The notes beneath the pieces were generated by a model. The model did no database searches. It was not told the DNA's origin and saw only the letters and a list, made by a program, of their open reading frames with translations. This document shows, one piece after another, positions 12,711 to 21,118 of a stretch of 26,903 nt of DNA. Source of the DNA: Magnetococcales bacterium (GTDB lineage: Bacteria; Pseudomonadota; Magnetococcia; Magnetococcales; DC0425bin3). The stretch spans positions 1 through 26,903 of the forward strand of contig JADGCJ010000039.1 of NCBI GenBank assembly GCA_015229045.1, written 5' to 3'. Numbering within the stretch: position 1 is the first letter of the stretch; each line of letters opens with the position of its first letter. The translations under genes and the position numbers were made by a program.

Positions 12711-15252
12711 GGCTGGTCTCGGGGGGAGTGGCGGTCAGGGGAGGCAACCGGGGCTGTGGGTCGAAGGGGGGATCGATCAAAAAAGCCCCCAAACGACGAA
12801 AATACCCCAGGCTGAACCAGAGCAGGGAGGTGGAGATCAAGGCCAGAAGGGTCGTCAGGGGTAACCGGCAACCGCGCCTCAATCCCAAGGTTGCAAGAAC
12901 CAGAAGAGTCGGTGGGGTGACGGTCACCACGACCGATGAGGGGTACCCCAGGCCCCAGACCAACCCTCCCCAGCACCCTAGGAAAACGACCAACAACGGT
13001 GGCAGGAGTTGGATCCCGCGAAACGGACCATGGATGACGAGGGTATCCGCCGCAGCCTGACCGTAGGTTGTGAGCATGCGCAACCAGTCGCGCCAGGATC
13101 CGGGGCGGTGATGGCGCACCCGGGCCGACGGGGTGTAAAGAATGATCTTGTCGAGGCGCGTCAACCGATGGTCCAGATCCACATCCTCGCCGGGAAAGAG
13201 CTGCGGACGGAACCCCCCGACCGCGAGAAGCAAATCTTTGCGGTACAGTACGTTGCAGGAGGCATTGTGGTCAACGGGCCGCAACTCCTCGTAGCTCTTG
13301 AGATAGCCGCCCAGAAAACCGATGGCCTGAAAGAAGGCATCGATGCGTCGACCGAAGGGAGGATCGTCGGGATGACCGCTCTGCCTTCCCCCCACTGCCG
13401 CCAGCTGGCGGGAACCCTTCCAGGTCGCCATCGCCTCCACCAGGCGGCGCAGCCAGTCGGGTTCCGGTTCACAATCGCTGTCGGTAAAAGCCAGCAGATC
13501 CCCCCGGGCCTGGAGGATACCGGCGTTGCGGGCCACGGAAGGTCCCTGATGGGTCTGCCGAATGAGCCGCACACCAGCGAAACCCTGGACCACCTCTGTG
13601 GAATCGTCGTCGGAGCCGTCATCCACCACCAGGATCTCCATGCGCTGGGCAGGGTAATCCTGGGCCTGCAAAGCCGCCAGGCAGGAAACGATGAACTCCC
13701 GGTCGTTGTAAACGCAGACGATGACCGAGACCATGGGCCACGGCTCCGCCGTATCCTGGTCTGTGGCAGGACAGGTTTCGATCCGCCGGGGAGTTTTTCG
13801 GGAACGGCTGATCAGGTAGCCGATGAAATTCCGGGCTCCGCGCAACTTTCGGTAAAGATCGGCCCGGGAACGGGTGGCCAGGAGAAACCGTACCATGTAG
13901 GCGGGGCGGAAATAAAACTTTTTCAGGGCGCCGTCGACGAAGGCTTCGATCTCGGCCCGTCCGAGGCCGGGATAGTCGACCACCGGCGCTTGCTCGCCAT
14001 CCTGCAACCACTGATCCCAGCGTTGGGCGCGCAACAATCCGCTTCGTTCCATGTGGTCGAAATAGAGGGTGCCGGGATAGGGCACCGCGCCGCTGAACTG
14101 GACGGTATCCAGGGGATTGGCCAGGGCAAATTCCAGGGTCTGTTCCATGGAAGCCCGATCCTCCCCAGGCAGCCCCAGGACAAAGCAACCGTGGATGCGG
14201 AGACCAGCCTGCCGGGCGGTGTGGATGAACTGCTCCATGCGTTTCACCCGGATCTTCTTGCCCATGGCGTCGAGCATCCTCTGGGAACCTGATTCGAAGC
14301 CCACCACCAGCATGCGGCAACCGGCCCGTTTCATCAGCCGCAACAAGTCGAGATCGGTGACATCGGCGCGGGAGTTGATCGACCAGGTGCAGTCGAGTTT
14401 TTTCTCCAGGAGCCGCTCACAGAAGGCGCGGGCACGGCGGTGATCGGCAGTGAAGGTGTCATCCTCGAAAAAAAACTCCCCCTTCCCGACTGCGGGAAAG
14501 ATCTTCAGAACCCACTCCATCTCGGCAATGATGTTTTCCACCGAGCGCATGCGGTAGCGTTGGCCATGCATGGTCTGGGGCCAGAGACAGAAGGAACAGG
14601 TGAAGGGGCAACCCCGACCACCGATGATGTCGACGAAAGGGTGGAGTTTGATGCCGTCGAAATAACGGTGCAAATCGAGCTGGTGCCAGGCGGGAAAAGG
14701 GAGTTCGTCCAGGGTGTCGATCAAGGGCCGGGGCGGTGTGCGCCGTACCTCCGAGGCACCCTCCAGAAAGACCAGTCCCAAAACGTCGCCGACACTCCTC
14801 TTGTCGCGTAAGGCCTGTGCATAATCGAGGAGGGTGAGGTCGTACTCTCCCACGGCGATGGCATCCACCGCTCCGGCGGCCTCCTTCAGGGTCTCCTCGG
14901 GCCGTTCCGAGGCGTGGGGACCCACCATCAACACGACGCAACCGGGGGCGTGCCGTTTACAGATCGCGGCGCATTCGATGTCGGAATAGATGGAGGGAGT
15001 GGTGCTGTCCAGCACCACCAGCCGGGGTTGTTGTCGGGAGATCAACCGTTCCAGATCCTCCTTCCCCCAGCCCATGGCGGGAAAATCATGCAGAGTGGCG
15101 ACGAATCCGGCCTGTTCCAGAACGGCGGTGGCATAGGCCAGCCAGTCCGGCGGACGCAGTACCCGCCCCCGGGTGCGCGCCGCCCAGCGTTGGGTGCGGC
15201 AAAAGTCGGGAACGAAAGGGGCGTTGATGATCAGTACCGTGAAGGCATCCAT
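12700..15252 (-). CDS. B12-binding radical SAM / glycosyltransferase family 2 fusion
   Basis: An 850-residue, apparently three-part protein. Residues 1-165 form a cobalamin-binding-like Rossmann domain (VLIINAPF, LVVLDSTTPSIYSD, VLMVGPHASERPEE). Residues 205-460 form a radical SAM core with Cys215-x3-Cys219-x2-Cys222 (GCPFTCSFC), FFEDDTF (261-267), GFESGSQRML and LGLPGEDRAS. Residues 507-740 form a GT2 domain with SVIVCVYNDREF (509-520), VVDDGSDDD (542-550), TDSD (590-593) and the GEDVDLDHRL base motif (688-697). About 745-815 is hydrophobic, with membrane segments. The reading frame is continuous across the join, so the fusion is real in this sequence. The B12 radical SAM half could methylate or rearrange a sugar or lipid that the GT2 half handles. 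The substrate is unknown. Confidence 0.9.
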   Translation of the reverse strand: MDAFTVLIINAPFVPDFCRTQRWAARTRGRVLRPPDWLAYATAVLEQAGFVATLHDFPAMGWGKEDLERLISRQQPRLVVLDSTTPSIYSDIECAAICKRHAPGCVVLMVGPHASERPEETLKEAAGAVDAIAVGEYDLTLLDYAQALRDKRSVGDVLGLVFLEGASEVRRTPPRPLIDTLDELPFPAWHQLDLHRYFDGIKLHPFVDIIGGRGCPFTCSFCLWPQTMHGQRYRMRSVENIIAEMEWVLKIFPAVGKGEFFFEDDTFTADHRRARAFCERLLEKKLDCTWSINSRADVTDLDLLRLMKRAGCRMLVVGFESGSQRMLDAMGKKIRVKRMEQFIHTARQAGLRIHGCFVLGLPGEDRASMEQTLEFALANPLDTVQFSGAVPYPGTLYFDHMERSGLLRAQRWDQWLQDGEQAPVVDYPGLGRAEIEAFVDGALKKFYFRPAYMVRFLLATRSRADLYRKLRGARNFIGYLISRSRKTPRRIETCPATDQDTAEPWPMVSVIVCVYNDREFIVSCLAALQAQDYPAQRMEILVVDDGSDDDSTEVVQGFAGVRLIRQTHQGPSVARNAGILQARGDLLAFTDSDCEPEPDWLRRLVEAMATWKGSRQLAAVGGRQSGHPDDPPFGRRIDAFFQAIGFLGGYLKSYEELRPVDHNASCNVLYRKDLLLAVGGFRPQLFPGEDVDLDHRLTRLDKIILYTPSARVRHHRPGSWRDWLRMLTTYGQAAADTLVIHGPFRGIQLLPPLLVVFLGCWGGLVWGLGYPSSVVVTVTPPTLLVLATLGLRRGCRLPLTTLLALISTSLLWFSLGYFRRLGAFLIDPPFDPQPRLPPLTATPPETSHDP

Positions 15253-15392
15253 GGGTGTTTTCTGTTCGAGGTGCGGCGTTTACGTCATTGCCGCGAAGGG
15301 TTACAATCCGCCCTGCCGAATCCGCAGTCGGGATCTTAACAACATCCTGCGTGTTCGGAAATACATGCAGAATGACAAAGAGGCAAATACCG

Positions 15393-16490
15393 ATGGACAC
15401 AACCGGCGAGGTGGCAAAACCGGTATCCACACTGGAAGGTTCGGGGCTTGTCAGCGTGATCATGGCCACGCGCAACCGGGCCTCCTTGTTGCGGCGTTCC
15501 ATCGGCAGCGTACTGGCCCAGAGCATGACCAACTGGGAACTGATCGTGGTGGACGACCACTCCACCGACGACACCCCCGTGCAACTCCAGGCTTTTCAGG
15601 ACCCCCGCATCCGCACCATACGAAACGCGACACGGTGCGGCGCCGCAGCCAGCGCCAATAACGGTCTGCGCCTGGCGCGAGGAGAGTATGTCACCTTTCT
15701 CGATGATGACGATGTCTGGCATACGGACTTTCTGACGGTGATGAACAGCGAGGCTGCGTCCATGGATCCCGCGCCGACTTTTCTTTTCTCCATCACGGAA
15801 AGACGTTACCACGACGGACGGCGGGTCCAGTTGCCTGCTTCGGGTCAGTTTCCACGAGGAGAACTGCTCCTCTCCGACACCCTGCTGTGGCGCAATGTCA
15901 CCGGCAAGATCGCCTGGTTCATTAGGCGGGACTTTCTGTCAACATTGGGTGGGTTCGACGAACGGTTACCCGCCAGCGAGGATTGGGAACTGTTGCTGCG
16001 CGCTTCTGCACAAACCTGTTTCCACTTTGTCGACCGCTGCCTGGCCATCGCCTGCGAAAGCCATGAGAATTTGACCCGTAACCCCCGCCTGAATCTCGAG
16101 GCCCGGCGGCATATTCTGGAACAGCACCGGACCAGAATCAGCGTCAACCCGTATCTCCATGCCCATCACTTGCGGGAAATCGGCCATTTGGCCATGAGGT
16201 TGGGAACCCACAGGGAAGGACGCCGCTACCTGTTTCACAGTTTGATCGTGGCTCCCTGGAGCATGAAGAGTTGGATCTTGGCTCTCTGCTCCCTCATGGG
16301 TGGCCGCATCTACCGGATGTTGTCGCGCCTTTCCAGCCGGGCGCGGGAACCGTTCAGCTCGGAGACCCCACCACGGGGTGAGAGGAAAGGACAGTGTGAA
16401 CAACTCCCCGACTGCAAAGAAGGCAAGCCTCAAGGAGAGGATCCGCTCCCAGCTCTTCGCCATCGCCTGGATCTTTCGCCATATCCGTGA
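15393..16490 (+). CDS. Glycosyltransferase family 2
   Basis: A GT-A enzyme of 365 residues with VSVIMATRNRASLLRRSI (20-37), LIVVDDHSTDD (50-60), a metal-binding DDDD (104-107 in FLDDDDVWH) and ASEDWELLLRA in the acceptor/base region. The ATG at 15393 follows AAGAGG at workable spacing. An ATG at 15372 and upstream codons are alternatives. It is divergent from the radical SAM/GT2 gene, with about 140 bp between starts. Its last 95 bp overlap the start of the ABC transporter gene. The overlapping tail is Pro/Gly/charged-rich and probably unstructured, suggesting a lost original stop. Confidence 0.9.
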   Translation: MDTTGEVAKPVSTLEGSGLVSVIMATRNRASLLRRSIGSVLAQSMTNWELIVVDDHSTDDTPVQLQAFQDPRIRTIRNATRCGAAASANNGLRLARGEYVTFLDDDDVWHTDFLTVMNSEAASMDPAPTFLFSITERRYHDGRRVQLPASGQFPRGELLLSDTLLWRNVTGKIAWFIRRDFLSTLGGFDERLPASEDWELLLRASAQTCFHFVDRCLAIACESHENLTRNPRLNLEARRHILEQHRTRISVNPYLHAHHLREIGHLAMRLGTHREGRRYLFHSLIVAPWSMKSWILALCSLMGGRIYRMLSRLSSRAREPFSSETPPRGERKGQCEQLPDCKEGKPQGEDPLPALRHRLDLSPYP

Positions 16491-18237
16491 CACCGACCGG
16501 CGTCTCGGTCTCTTCCTGAGCCTGATCACCCTTGTCGGGGGAGCCTTGCCCGCTGCCATGGTTCTGGTCATGGCAAGAATTGTCGACATCTTCTCCAAGG
16601 GCCATGCTGCCAGTGAGTCCTCCCTGCCGGGCTATTTGGTGACGCTGGTGGTCATCCTGATAACGACTCAAATTATCGACATTCTCAAGCCTCTGGCGCA
16701 ACGCCTCCTTTCGGAAAAACTCACCTTCACGCTGACCCAGGCTTTCCACCAGCATGCCGTTGGCCTGGATATGGCCTTTTTTCAGGACTCCAAATCCCTC
16801 GACACCCTCTACCGGGCCAAGCTCAACAGCGGCTATGACCTGCTGAGGTTTCTCGATTTCGTCATCGAGCTTACCACCACGCTGTTGCAGATTACCTCCC
16901 TGCTCTTCATCCTGATGTGGGTACAACCTCTGGGCACTCTCGCCCTGCTGCTCTCCGGCCTGCCGCTCTTTTTCTTCCGCGCCTTCTTCGCGCGCCTGCG
17001 CTTTCGCATGGAGCGGGATCTCGCCAAGACCCGCCGCTGGATCGAGTATTACATGAACCAGCAGGTCGACCCGGTCCATGTACTCCCCACCCGGCTCTTT
17101 GGGTTGGGTCCGTTGTGGAAGGAGCGCTCCGGCGAGAAGTACCGTGAGTTTCTGGACAAGCTTTTGCAGCTACTCCTGCGTGAGATCAGGTTGGCATGGA
17201 TTCCCCATCTGCTCTTCATCGGAACCTTTCTCTGGGTGGCCTTCAGTGTGGGCCAGGACGCCTGGACAGGGGCCTTGAGCACAACCCGTTTTGCCACCTT
17301 CCTCATGGCCCTTTGGCAGCTCCGGTTGATCCTGGTTCCGTTTTCTGGCGTGATCGCCTCGGGATACGAAACACTGCTCAAGATCGACTATGTCGCCTCC
17401 TTCCATGCCACCCGTCCCATCCAGGTGCAAGGCGGTGCCGAGACCCAACCATCCTGCCGGGGTTCCATCACCATGGAACAGGTGCGGTTCAGCTATCCTG
17501 GTACGAACCGGGCCGTTCTCGATGGCATCGACCTGACCGTCGCCCCTGGAGACATGGTGGCGATCGTCGGCAACAACGGCAGCGGCAAGTCCACCCTGGC
17601 CCACCTCACCGCCCGGATCTACGACGTCAACGGCGGCGTGATCCGTATCGATGGTCAAGACATCCGCACCCTGGACCTGAATGACCTTCACCGCCAGATC
17701 AGCGTGGTGCCACAACAACCGGTCCGCTATGAGGCGTCTCTTTGGGAAAACGTCGCCCTGGGGGATTGGCAACGCTGGCGCAGGGATCCCAAGGGGGTCC
17801 AAAGACTGGCTTCCGAACTGGGGTTGGACTCCATCGCCAACACCTTGCCCCAAGGGTACGATACCTTCCTCGGACGCCAGTTTGGCACCCACGATCTGTC
17901 GGGCGGCCAGTGGCGCAAGGTGGCGGTGGCCCGGGCCTTCGCCAAGGAGTCCCCCATCCTCATCCTGGACGAACCGGCCATGAATTTGGACCCAGAGGCA
18001 GAGGAGTCGCTCACCCACACCTTGCGCCATATGGCACATGGTAGGACTATATTATTGATCTCTCACCGCTTTGGCTCCGTCCGTCACGCCGACCGCATCG
18101 CCTTTCTGGAACAGGGTCGGTTCGTCGAGGAGGGCACGCACCAGCAGTTGATGGCCTTGAATGGCCGCTACGCCACACTCTTCCACAAGCAACATGATGA
18201 CCTGGATCACGAGGTGCGGTGTACGAAAAAGGCATGA
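16396..18237 (+). CDS. MsbA-like ABC exporter (fused membrane and ATPase domains)
   Basis: A 613-residue half-transporter for export of a lipid or lipid-linked glycan across the inner membrane. The membrane domain (about 35-330) has hydrophobic segments near 38-60, 78-97, 158-200, 268-285 and 295-320. The nucleotide-binding domain has Walker A GNNGSGKST (392-400), Q-loop Gln440, signature LSGGQ (501-505), Walker B ILILDEP (521-527) and H-loop His557, all intact. The start is GTG 16396, preceded by AGGAAAGG. Longer in-frame readings lack a ribosome binding site. It overlaps the preceding GT2 gene by 95 bp. The cargo is presumably the glycan of this cluster (inference). Confidence 0.9.
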   Translation: MNNSPTAKKASLKERIRSQLFAIAWIFRHIRDTDRRLGLFLSLITLVGGALPAAMVLVMARIVDIFSKGHAASESSLPGYLVTLVVILITTQIIDILKPLAQRLLSEKLTFTLTQAFHQHAVGLDMAFFQDSKSLDTLYRAKLNSGYDLLRFLDFVIELTTTLLQITSLLFILMWVQPLGTLALLLSGLPLFFFRAFFARLRFRMERDLAKTRRWIEYYMNQQVDPVHVLPTRLFGLGPLWKERSGEKYREFLDKLLQLLLREIRLAWIPHLLFIGTFLWVAFSVGQDAWTGALSTTRFATFLMALWQLRLILVPFSGVIASGYETLLKIDYVASFHATRPIQVQGGAETQPSCRGSITMEQVRFSYPGTNRAVLDGIDLTVAPGDMVAIVGNNGSGKSTLAHLTARIYDVNGGVIRIDGQDIRTLDLNDLHRQISVVPQQPVRYEASLWENVALGDWQRWRRDPKGVQRLASELGLDSIANTLPQGYDTFLGRQFGTHDLSGGQWRKVAVARAFAKESPILILDEPAMNLDPEAEESLTHTLRHMAHGRTILLISHRFGSVRHADRIAFLEQGRFVEEGTHQQLMALNGRYATLFHKQHDDLDHEVRCTKKA

Positions 18238-18248
18238 TACGGACTTTC

Positions 18249-18446
18249 GGCAATGCCTCCGTTGAGTTGATTTCGCTCGTACCGCCAATCCGAACCCAAA
18301 CCGATTGATGAAAAGGCCGATTACATTTTACAACTCTCAAACTCCCACACACGGGACACTGAACGTTCACGACAGCCATCGTACCCTCCTTGGCAAAAGG
18401 AACGCTGTCGGGGATTCTACACGATCAACGAAACAGATGCACTACC
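18249..18446 (-). mobile_element. IS1-derived non-autonomous element, copy 1
   Basis: A 198-bp element, inverted relative to the copy at 21849-22046 and the same length. Over the 174 inner bases I count 7 mismatches and no gaps. The ends form IS1-like inverted repeats: GGCAATGCCTCC...TTGAT reading from 18249, and on the minus strand GGTAGTGCATCT...TTGAT from 18446. Just inside, the minus strand carries AAGGAGG and an ATG at 18379. That start opens an InsA-like N-terminus (MAVVNVQCPVCGSLRVVKC, first zinc-finger CxxC), which then runs into unrelated sequence. The transposase is gone, leaving a MITE-like deletion derivative. No clear target duplication surrounds this copy. Confidence 0.75.
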
Positions 18447-18487
18447 GGAGAGTGCTTGATTTTCCGGCTGGGAGGGGAGTGGGAGCC

Positions 18488-19234
18488 ATGGATCTCGATA
18501 CCTTGTTTCCCGACCTGCGTGAGACAGGAGAAACACCGAATCGTCAATGTCAGCTGGTCATGATCCGCATGCTGAGGATCCTTGATCATTTGACCAGAAA
18601 GCACGGTATCCTCTATTGGTTGGATTTTGGTGCCGTGATCGGCGCTCTTCGGGAAAACGGTCGCATGCTGCCTTGGGACTCCGATATCGATGTTGGCATG
18701 TTCCAAAAGGACTATGTCAGGTTTGTCGATAAGGTCGTTCCGGAGCTGCCCCCGGGCATCTTTTTTCAATCTCCGGAAACCGATCCTGATTTTCCCCTCT
18801 GGTCACCGAGATTCCCCATCTTCAAGTTGCGTGATCGCTACAGCACTTATCTGACATGTGACGTACCCGTACCCTGGCAGGATGGCATGCAGGTGGACAT
18901 TTTCGTCTACCCGGATCCATCCCGGTGTTTTTTGTGTGCCAGACTAAAAAATTATTTGATATTGATAAGAAAAATGATTACAAGGAGCAAGCGCGCTGAT
19001 TGTTGGGGGCACTATTATGCGCTCGGCGATGTGTTTCCTCTGAAATCGGTCTTGTTCGAAGGTCATACCTATCCGGTTCCAAACAGATACGACTGGTTCC
19101 TGAGATTCTATTTCGGCGATTACATGGTTCCGCCTGACCCGAAAGAGATTCCCAAAGGGACATTCGGCGACCCCTGCAACGCTGGTCCACACAAGGAGTC
19201 CCGTGCGTGGCAGAAGAGATCCCAGCCCCAATGA
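18488..19234 (+). CDS. LicD-family phosphotransferase, first copy
   Basis: LicD/fukutin-type proteins have a nucleotidyltransferase fold and transfer phosphocholine or other phospho-alcohols from a CDP donor to sugars. This 248-residue protein shows the core GAVIGALRENGRMLPWDSDI (48-67), with Asp64, Asp66 and Asp68 as the metal triad, and the second acidic strand QVDIFVY (135-141, Asp137). The ATG at 18488 follows a purine-rich GGAGGGGAGTGGGAG site. In-frame codons further upstream run into the IS1-derived element and are rejected. It is the first gene inside the inverted repeat pair. A gap of about 130 bp with only short open frames follows. Confidence 0.85.
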   Translation: MDLDTLFPDLRETGETPNRQCQLVMIRMLRILDHLTRKHGILYWLDFGAVIGALRENGRMLPWDSDIDVGMFQKDYVRFVDKVVPELPPGIFFQSPETDPDFPLWSPRFPIFKLRDRYSTYLTCDVPVPWQDGMQVDIFVYPDPSRCFLCARLKNYLILIRKMITRSKRADCWGHYYALGDVFPLKSVLFEGHTYPVPNRYDWFLRFYFGDYMVPPDPKEIPKGTFGDPCNAGPHKESRAWQKRSQPQ

Positions 19235-19363
19235 ACTGGACAACCCTGGCCGCCTGGTGTGCCCGGCGGTGGCATCATGAGGGCCCCTGTCCGGGTGGGG
19301 GTGCCCCATGGCCGTTCGCGTGATACGCTTTTCCGATCGAGAAGCCATCGGGGAATGCAGGTC

Positions 19364-20338
19364 ATGACCCCTATGCTGAAAGGTAAGGCGGCAAGTGACC
19401 CTGCCCCGAAGTTTTCACTGAGAAATCTGGATGATTTCAGTGACCAGTATCTCTTTCGCCCGGTTGCCCATGGACTGGTCCATGGAGCGCTGAAGCACCT
19501 TCCCATTTCACCCAATCAGGTCAGCTTGATTTCCCTGGTGACCGGCCTGCTGGCCGCGTGGTGCGTGGTGCGACAGGCGCCGGTGGCGTTTTCTGTTCTC
19601 CTGATCCTCTCCATCCTGTTGGACTGCGCCGATGGTCAACTGGCACGCGCTGTGAACCGCTGCACCTTTGTGGGGGGCATGCTGGATCACATTTTCGATG
19701 ACGTCAAGATCATGGCCATGGCCAGCGCTTTCTTTTGGATTTACCGCCCCGATATCGAAGGGGCGATCTCTTGCATCGCCTGCGCGGTGGCTTTTGTAGG
19801 CAGCGCCAGCCTGATCGCGACTTCGTTTTATTTCGTCGACCAGCATGCCATGTTCCGACGCCTCCTGCCGCAATCTCCCCTTGCGCTGGAGGCGGAGGAT
19901 GCCCGTATCTTTCTTCAGCATACGGGATCTTTCGCCTGGAGCATGCTGGCTCAATACTACAGGCAACGCCAACTCTCTCTGAAACATATCGGGCGTGTCG
20001 TCAGTCCGAAAAGGGGTGCGTGGAATCCGCTTGTGTTTCACAATAACCTGTTTCTCATGCGCTATCACCTTCATCAATCCACCCCGCTCGCACTTTGGCG
20101 CATCTCCGGCCCCAGCTCTTTGGCGCTGATACTGGCGGGTATCGTACTCATCGAAGGATTTCATGCCGTACCCCTCTTCCTGGCCATCTGGACATCGACC
20201 ATGCTGGTGGTTGGGGTGGTGTTGCAGAGGCGGGCCGATGTGGCCTTGGGGTCAGCACCCGGAATGATGGCGCTCTCTCCGAATTTGGAGGAGAAGGCCG
20301 TCGCCACGGAACTATTCGGGGGAGATTCCCGTGAATGA
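19364..20338 (+). CDS. CDP-alcohol phosphatidyltransferase family membrane protein
   Basis: The family joins a CDP-activated alcohol or lipid to a second alcohol, releasing CMP, inside the membrane. The complete signature D-x2-DG-x2-AR-x8-G-x3-D-x3-D is present (Asp87, Asp90, Gly91, Ala94, Arg95, Gly104, Asp108, Asp112), so the active site is intact. Hydrophobic segments lie near 55-86, 113-150 and 245-290. The product is about 324 residues from ATG 19364, which overlaps the TGA of a short upstream frame (ATGA) and follows GGGGA. Other ATGs (19277, 19355, 19373) are possible. The next gene overlaps it by 8 bp. Sitting between two LicD genes, it probably makes or uses the phospho-alcohol they transfer; the exact alcohol is unknown. 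Confidence 0.9.
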   Translation: MTPMLKGKAASDPAPKFSLRNLDDFSDQYLFRPVAHGLVHGALKHLPISPNQVSLISLVTGLLAAWCVVRQAPVAFSVLLILSILLDCADGQLARAVNRCTFVGGMLDHIFDDVKIMAMASAFFWIYRPDIEGAISCIACAVAFVGSASLIATSFYFVDQHAMFRRLLPQSPLALEAEDARIFLQHTGSFAWSMLAQYYRQRQLSLKHIGRVVSPKRGAWNPLVFHNNLFLMRYHLHQSTPLALWRISGPSSLALILAGIVLIEGFHAVPLFLAIWTSTMLVVGVVLQRRADVALGSAPGMMALSPNLEEKAVATELFGGDSRE

Positions 20339-21029
20339 CTGGTGGAAAATCTGGGGTTCGCGGCAGCGGTCCCTGATCTCCGGCTCCCCACTGGCACAGC
20401 TCATAGCCGCAGATGGCTTCGACGAGGTGAGCCAACTCGGCGAGCAGGCATGGATGGACCATGTCACACGCATCCAACAACGCCTGGGCATTCTCCCCGG
20501 TGACTCCCTCTTCGAGGTGGGGTGCGGGGCGGGGGCCTTCCTTTATCCCCTGCATCTCTCCGGCTGTGTCGTCGCGGGGATCGACTACTCCGAACCCCTG
20601 CTGGCCATGGCGCAACAGGCTATCCCGACGGGATCCTTCACCTTTGGCACGGCGGCGGAGCTTTCCCAAAGTCCCCAATATGACGTTGTACTCAGCAATT
20701 CGGTCTTTTTTTACTTCTCCAATCTGGAATACGCTGCGGCTGTCCTTGAAAGGATGCTGCGAAAAGCCCGGAACGCGGTTGCCGTGCTGGATGTTCCAGA
20801 CGCGGCCACACAACGGGAATGCCTCGCTTTCAGACAGGAAAAACTGGGTGCGCATTATGCTGAGAGCTATCGCCATCTGGACCATCTCTACTTTGATCGA
20901 TCATGGTTTCAGGATGTAGCGGCACGGGTCGACTCCTCCTTTCGGTGTTCATGCGCGGATCAGGCTATTTCCGGCTATGCATATAACAGGTTCAGGTTCA
21001 ACGTGATGTTGACGAAATCGAGGGGTTGA
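20331..21029 (+). CDS. Class I SAM-dependent methyltransferase
   Basis: A 232-residue soluble methyltransferase with motif I FEVGCGAGAF (61-70), Asp85 in GIDYSEPLL for the SAM ribose, and YDVVLSNSVFFYFSN (117-131) as motif II. The start is GTG 20331, inside the end of the CDP-alcohol phosphatidyltransferase gene and preceded by GGGGGGAG, so the two are coupled. In this setting it may N-methylate the alcohol head group, for example ethanolamine to choline, or methylate a sugar. Neither can be decided from sequence alone. Confidence 0.85.
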   Translation: MNDWWKIWGSRQRSLISGSPLAQLIAADGFDEVSQLGEQAWMDHVTRIQQRLGILPGDSLFEVGCGAGAFLYPLHLSGCVVAGIDYSEPLLAMAQQAIPTGSFTFGTAAELSQSPQYDVVLSNSVFFYFSNLEYAAAVLERMLRKARNAVAVLDVPDAATQRECLAFRQEKLGAHYAESYRHLDHLYFDRSWFQDVAARVDSSFRCSCADQAISGYAYNRFRFNVMLTKSRG

Positions 21030-21118
21030 TCATGGCCTCCCGGCGATTGTCCGGCCACGTTTTCGGTCGGTGGGTACGGTTGGTTTTTTTCTCGAATGTA
21101 TAAGGAACGGGATGTGCA

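Noticed and set aside
18047..18379. 110-codon minus-strand frame beginning with an InsA-like zinc finger
   Set aside because: Only the first 20 or so residues resemble InsA. The rest is antisense to the ABC exporter, so it is treated as part of the IS1-derived element, not a gene.
18305..18487. N-terminal extension of the first LicD protein
   Set aside because: The in-frame sequence is mostly IS1-derived element, and the family motif spacing plus a purine-rich Shine-Dalgarno favour ATG 18488.
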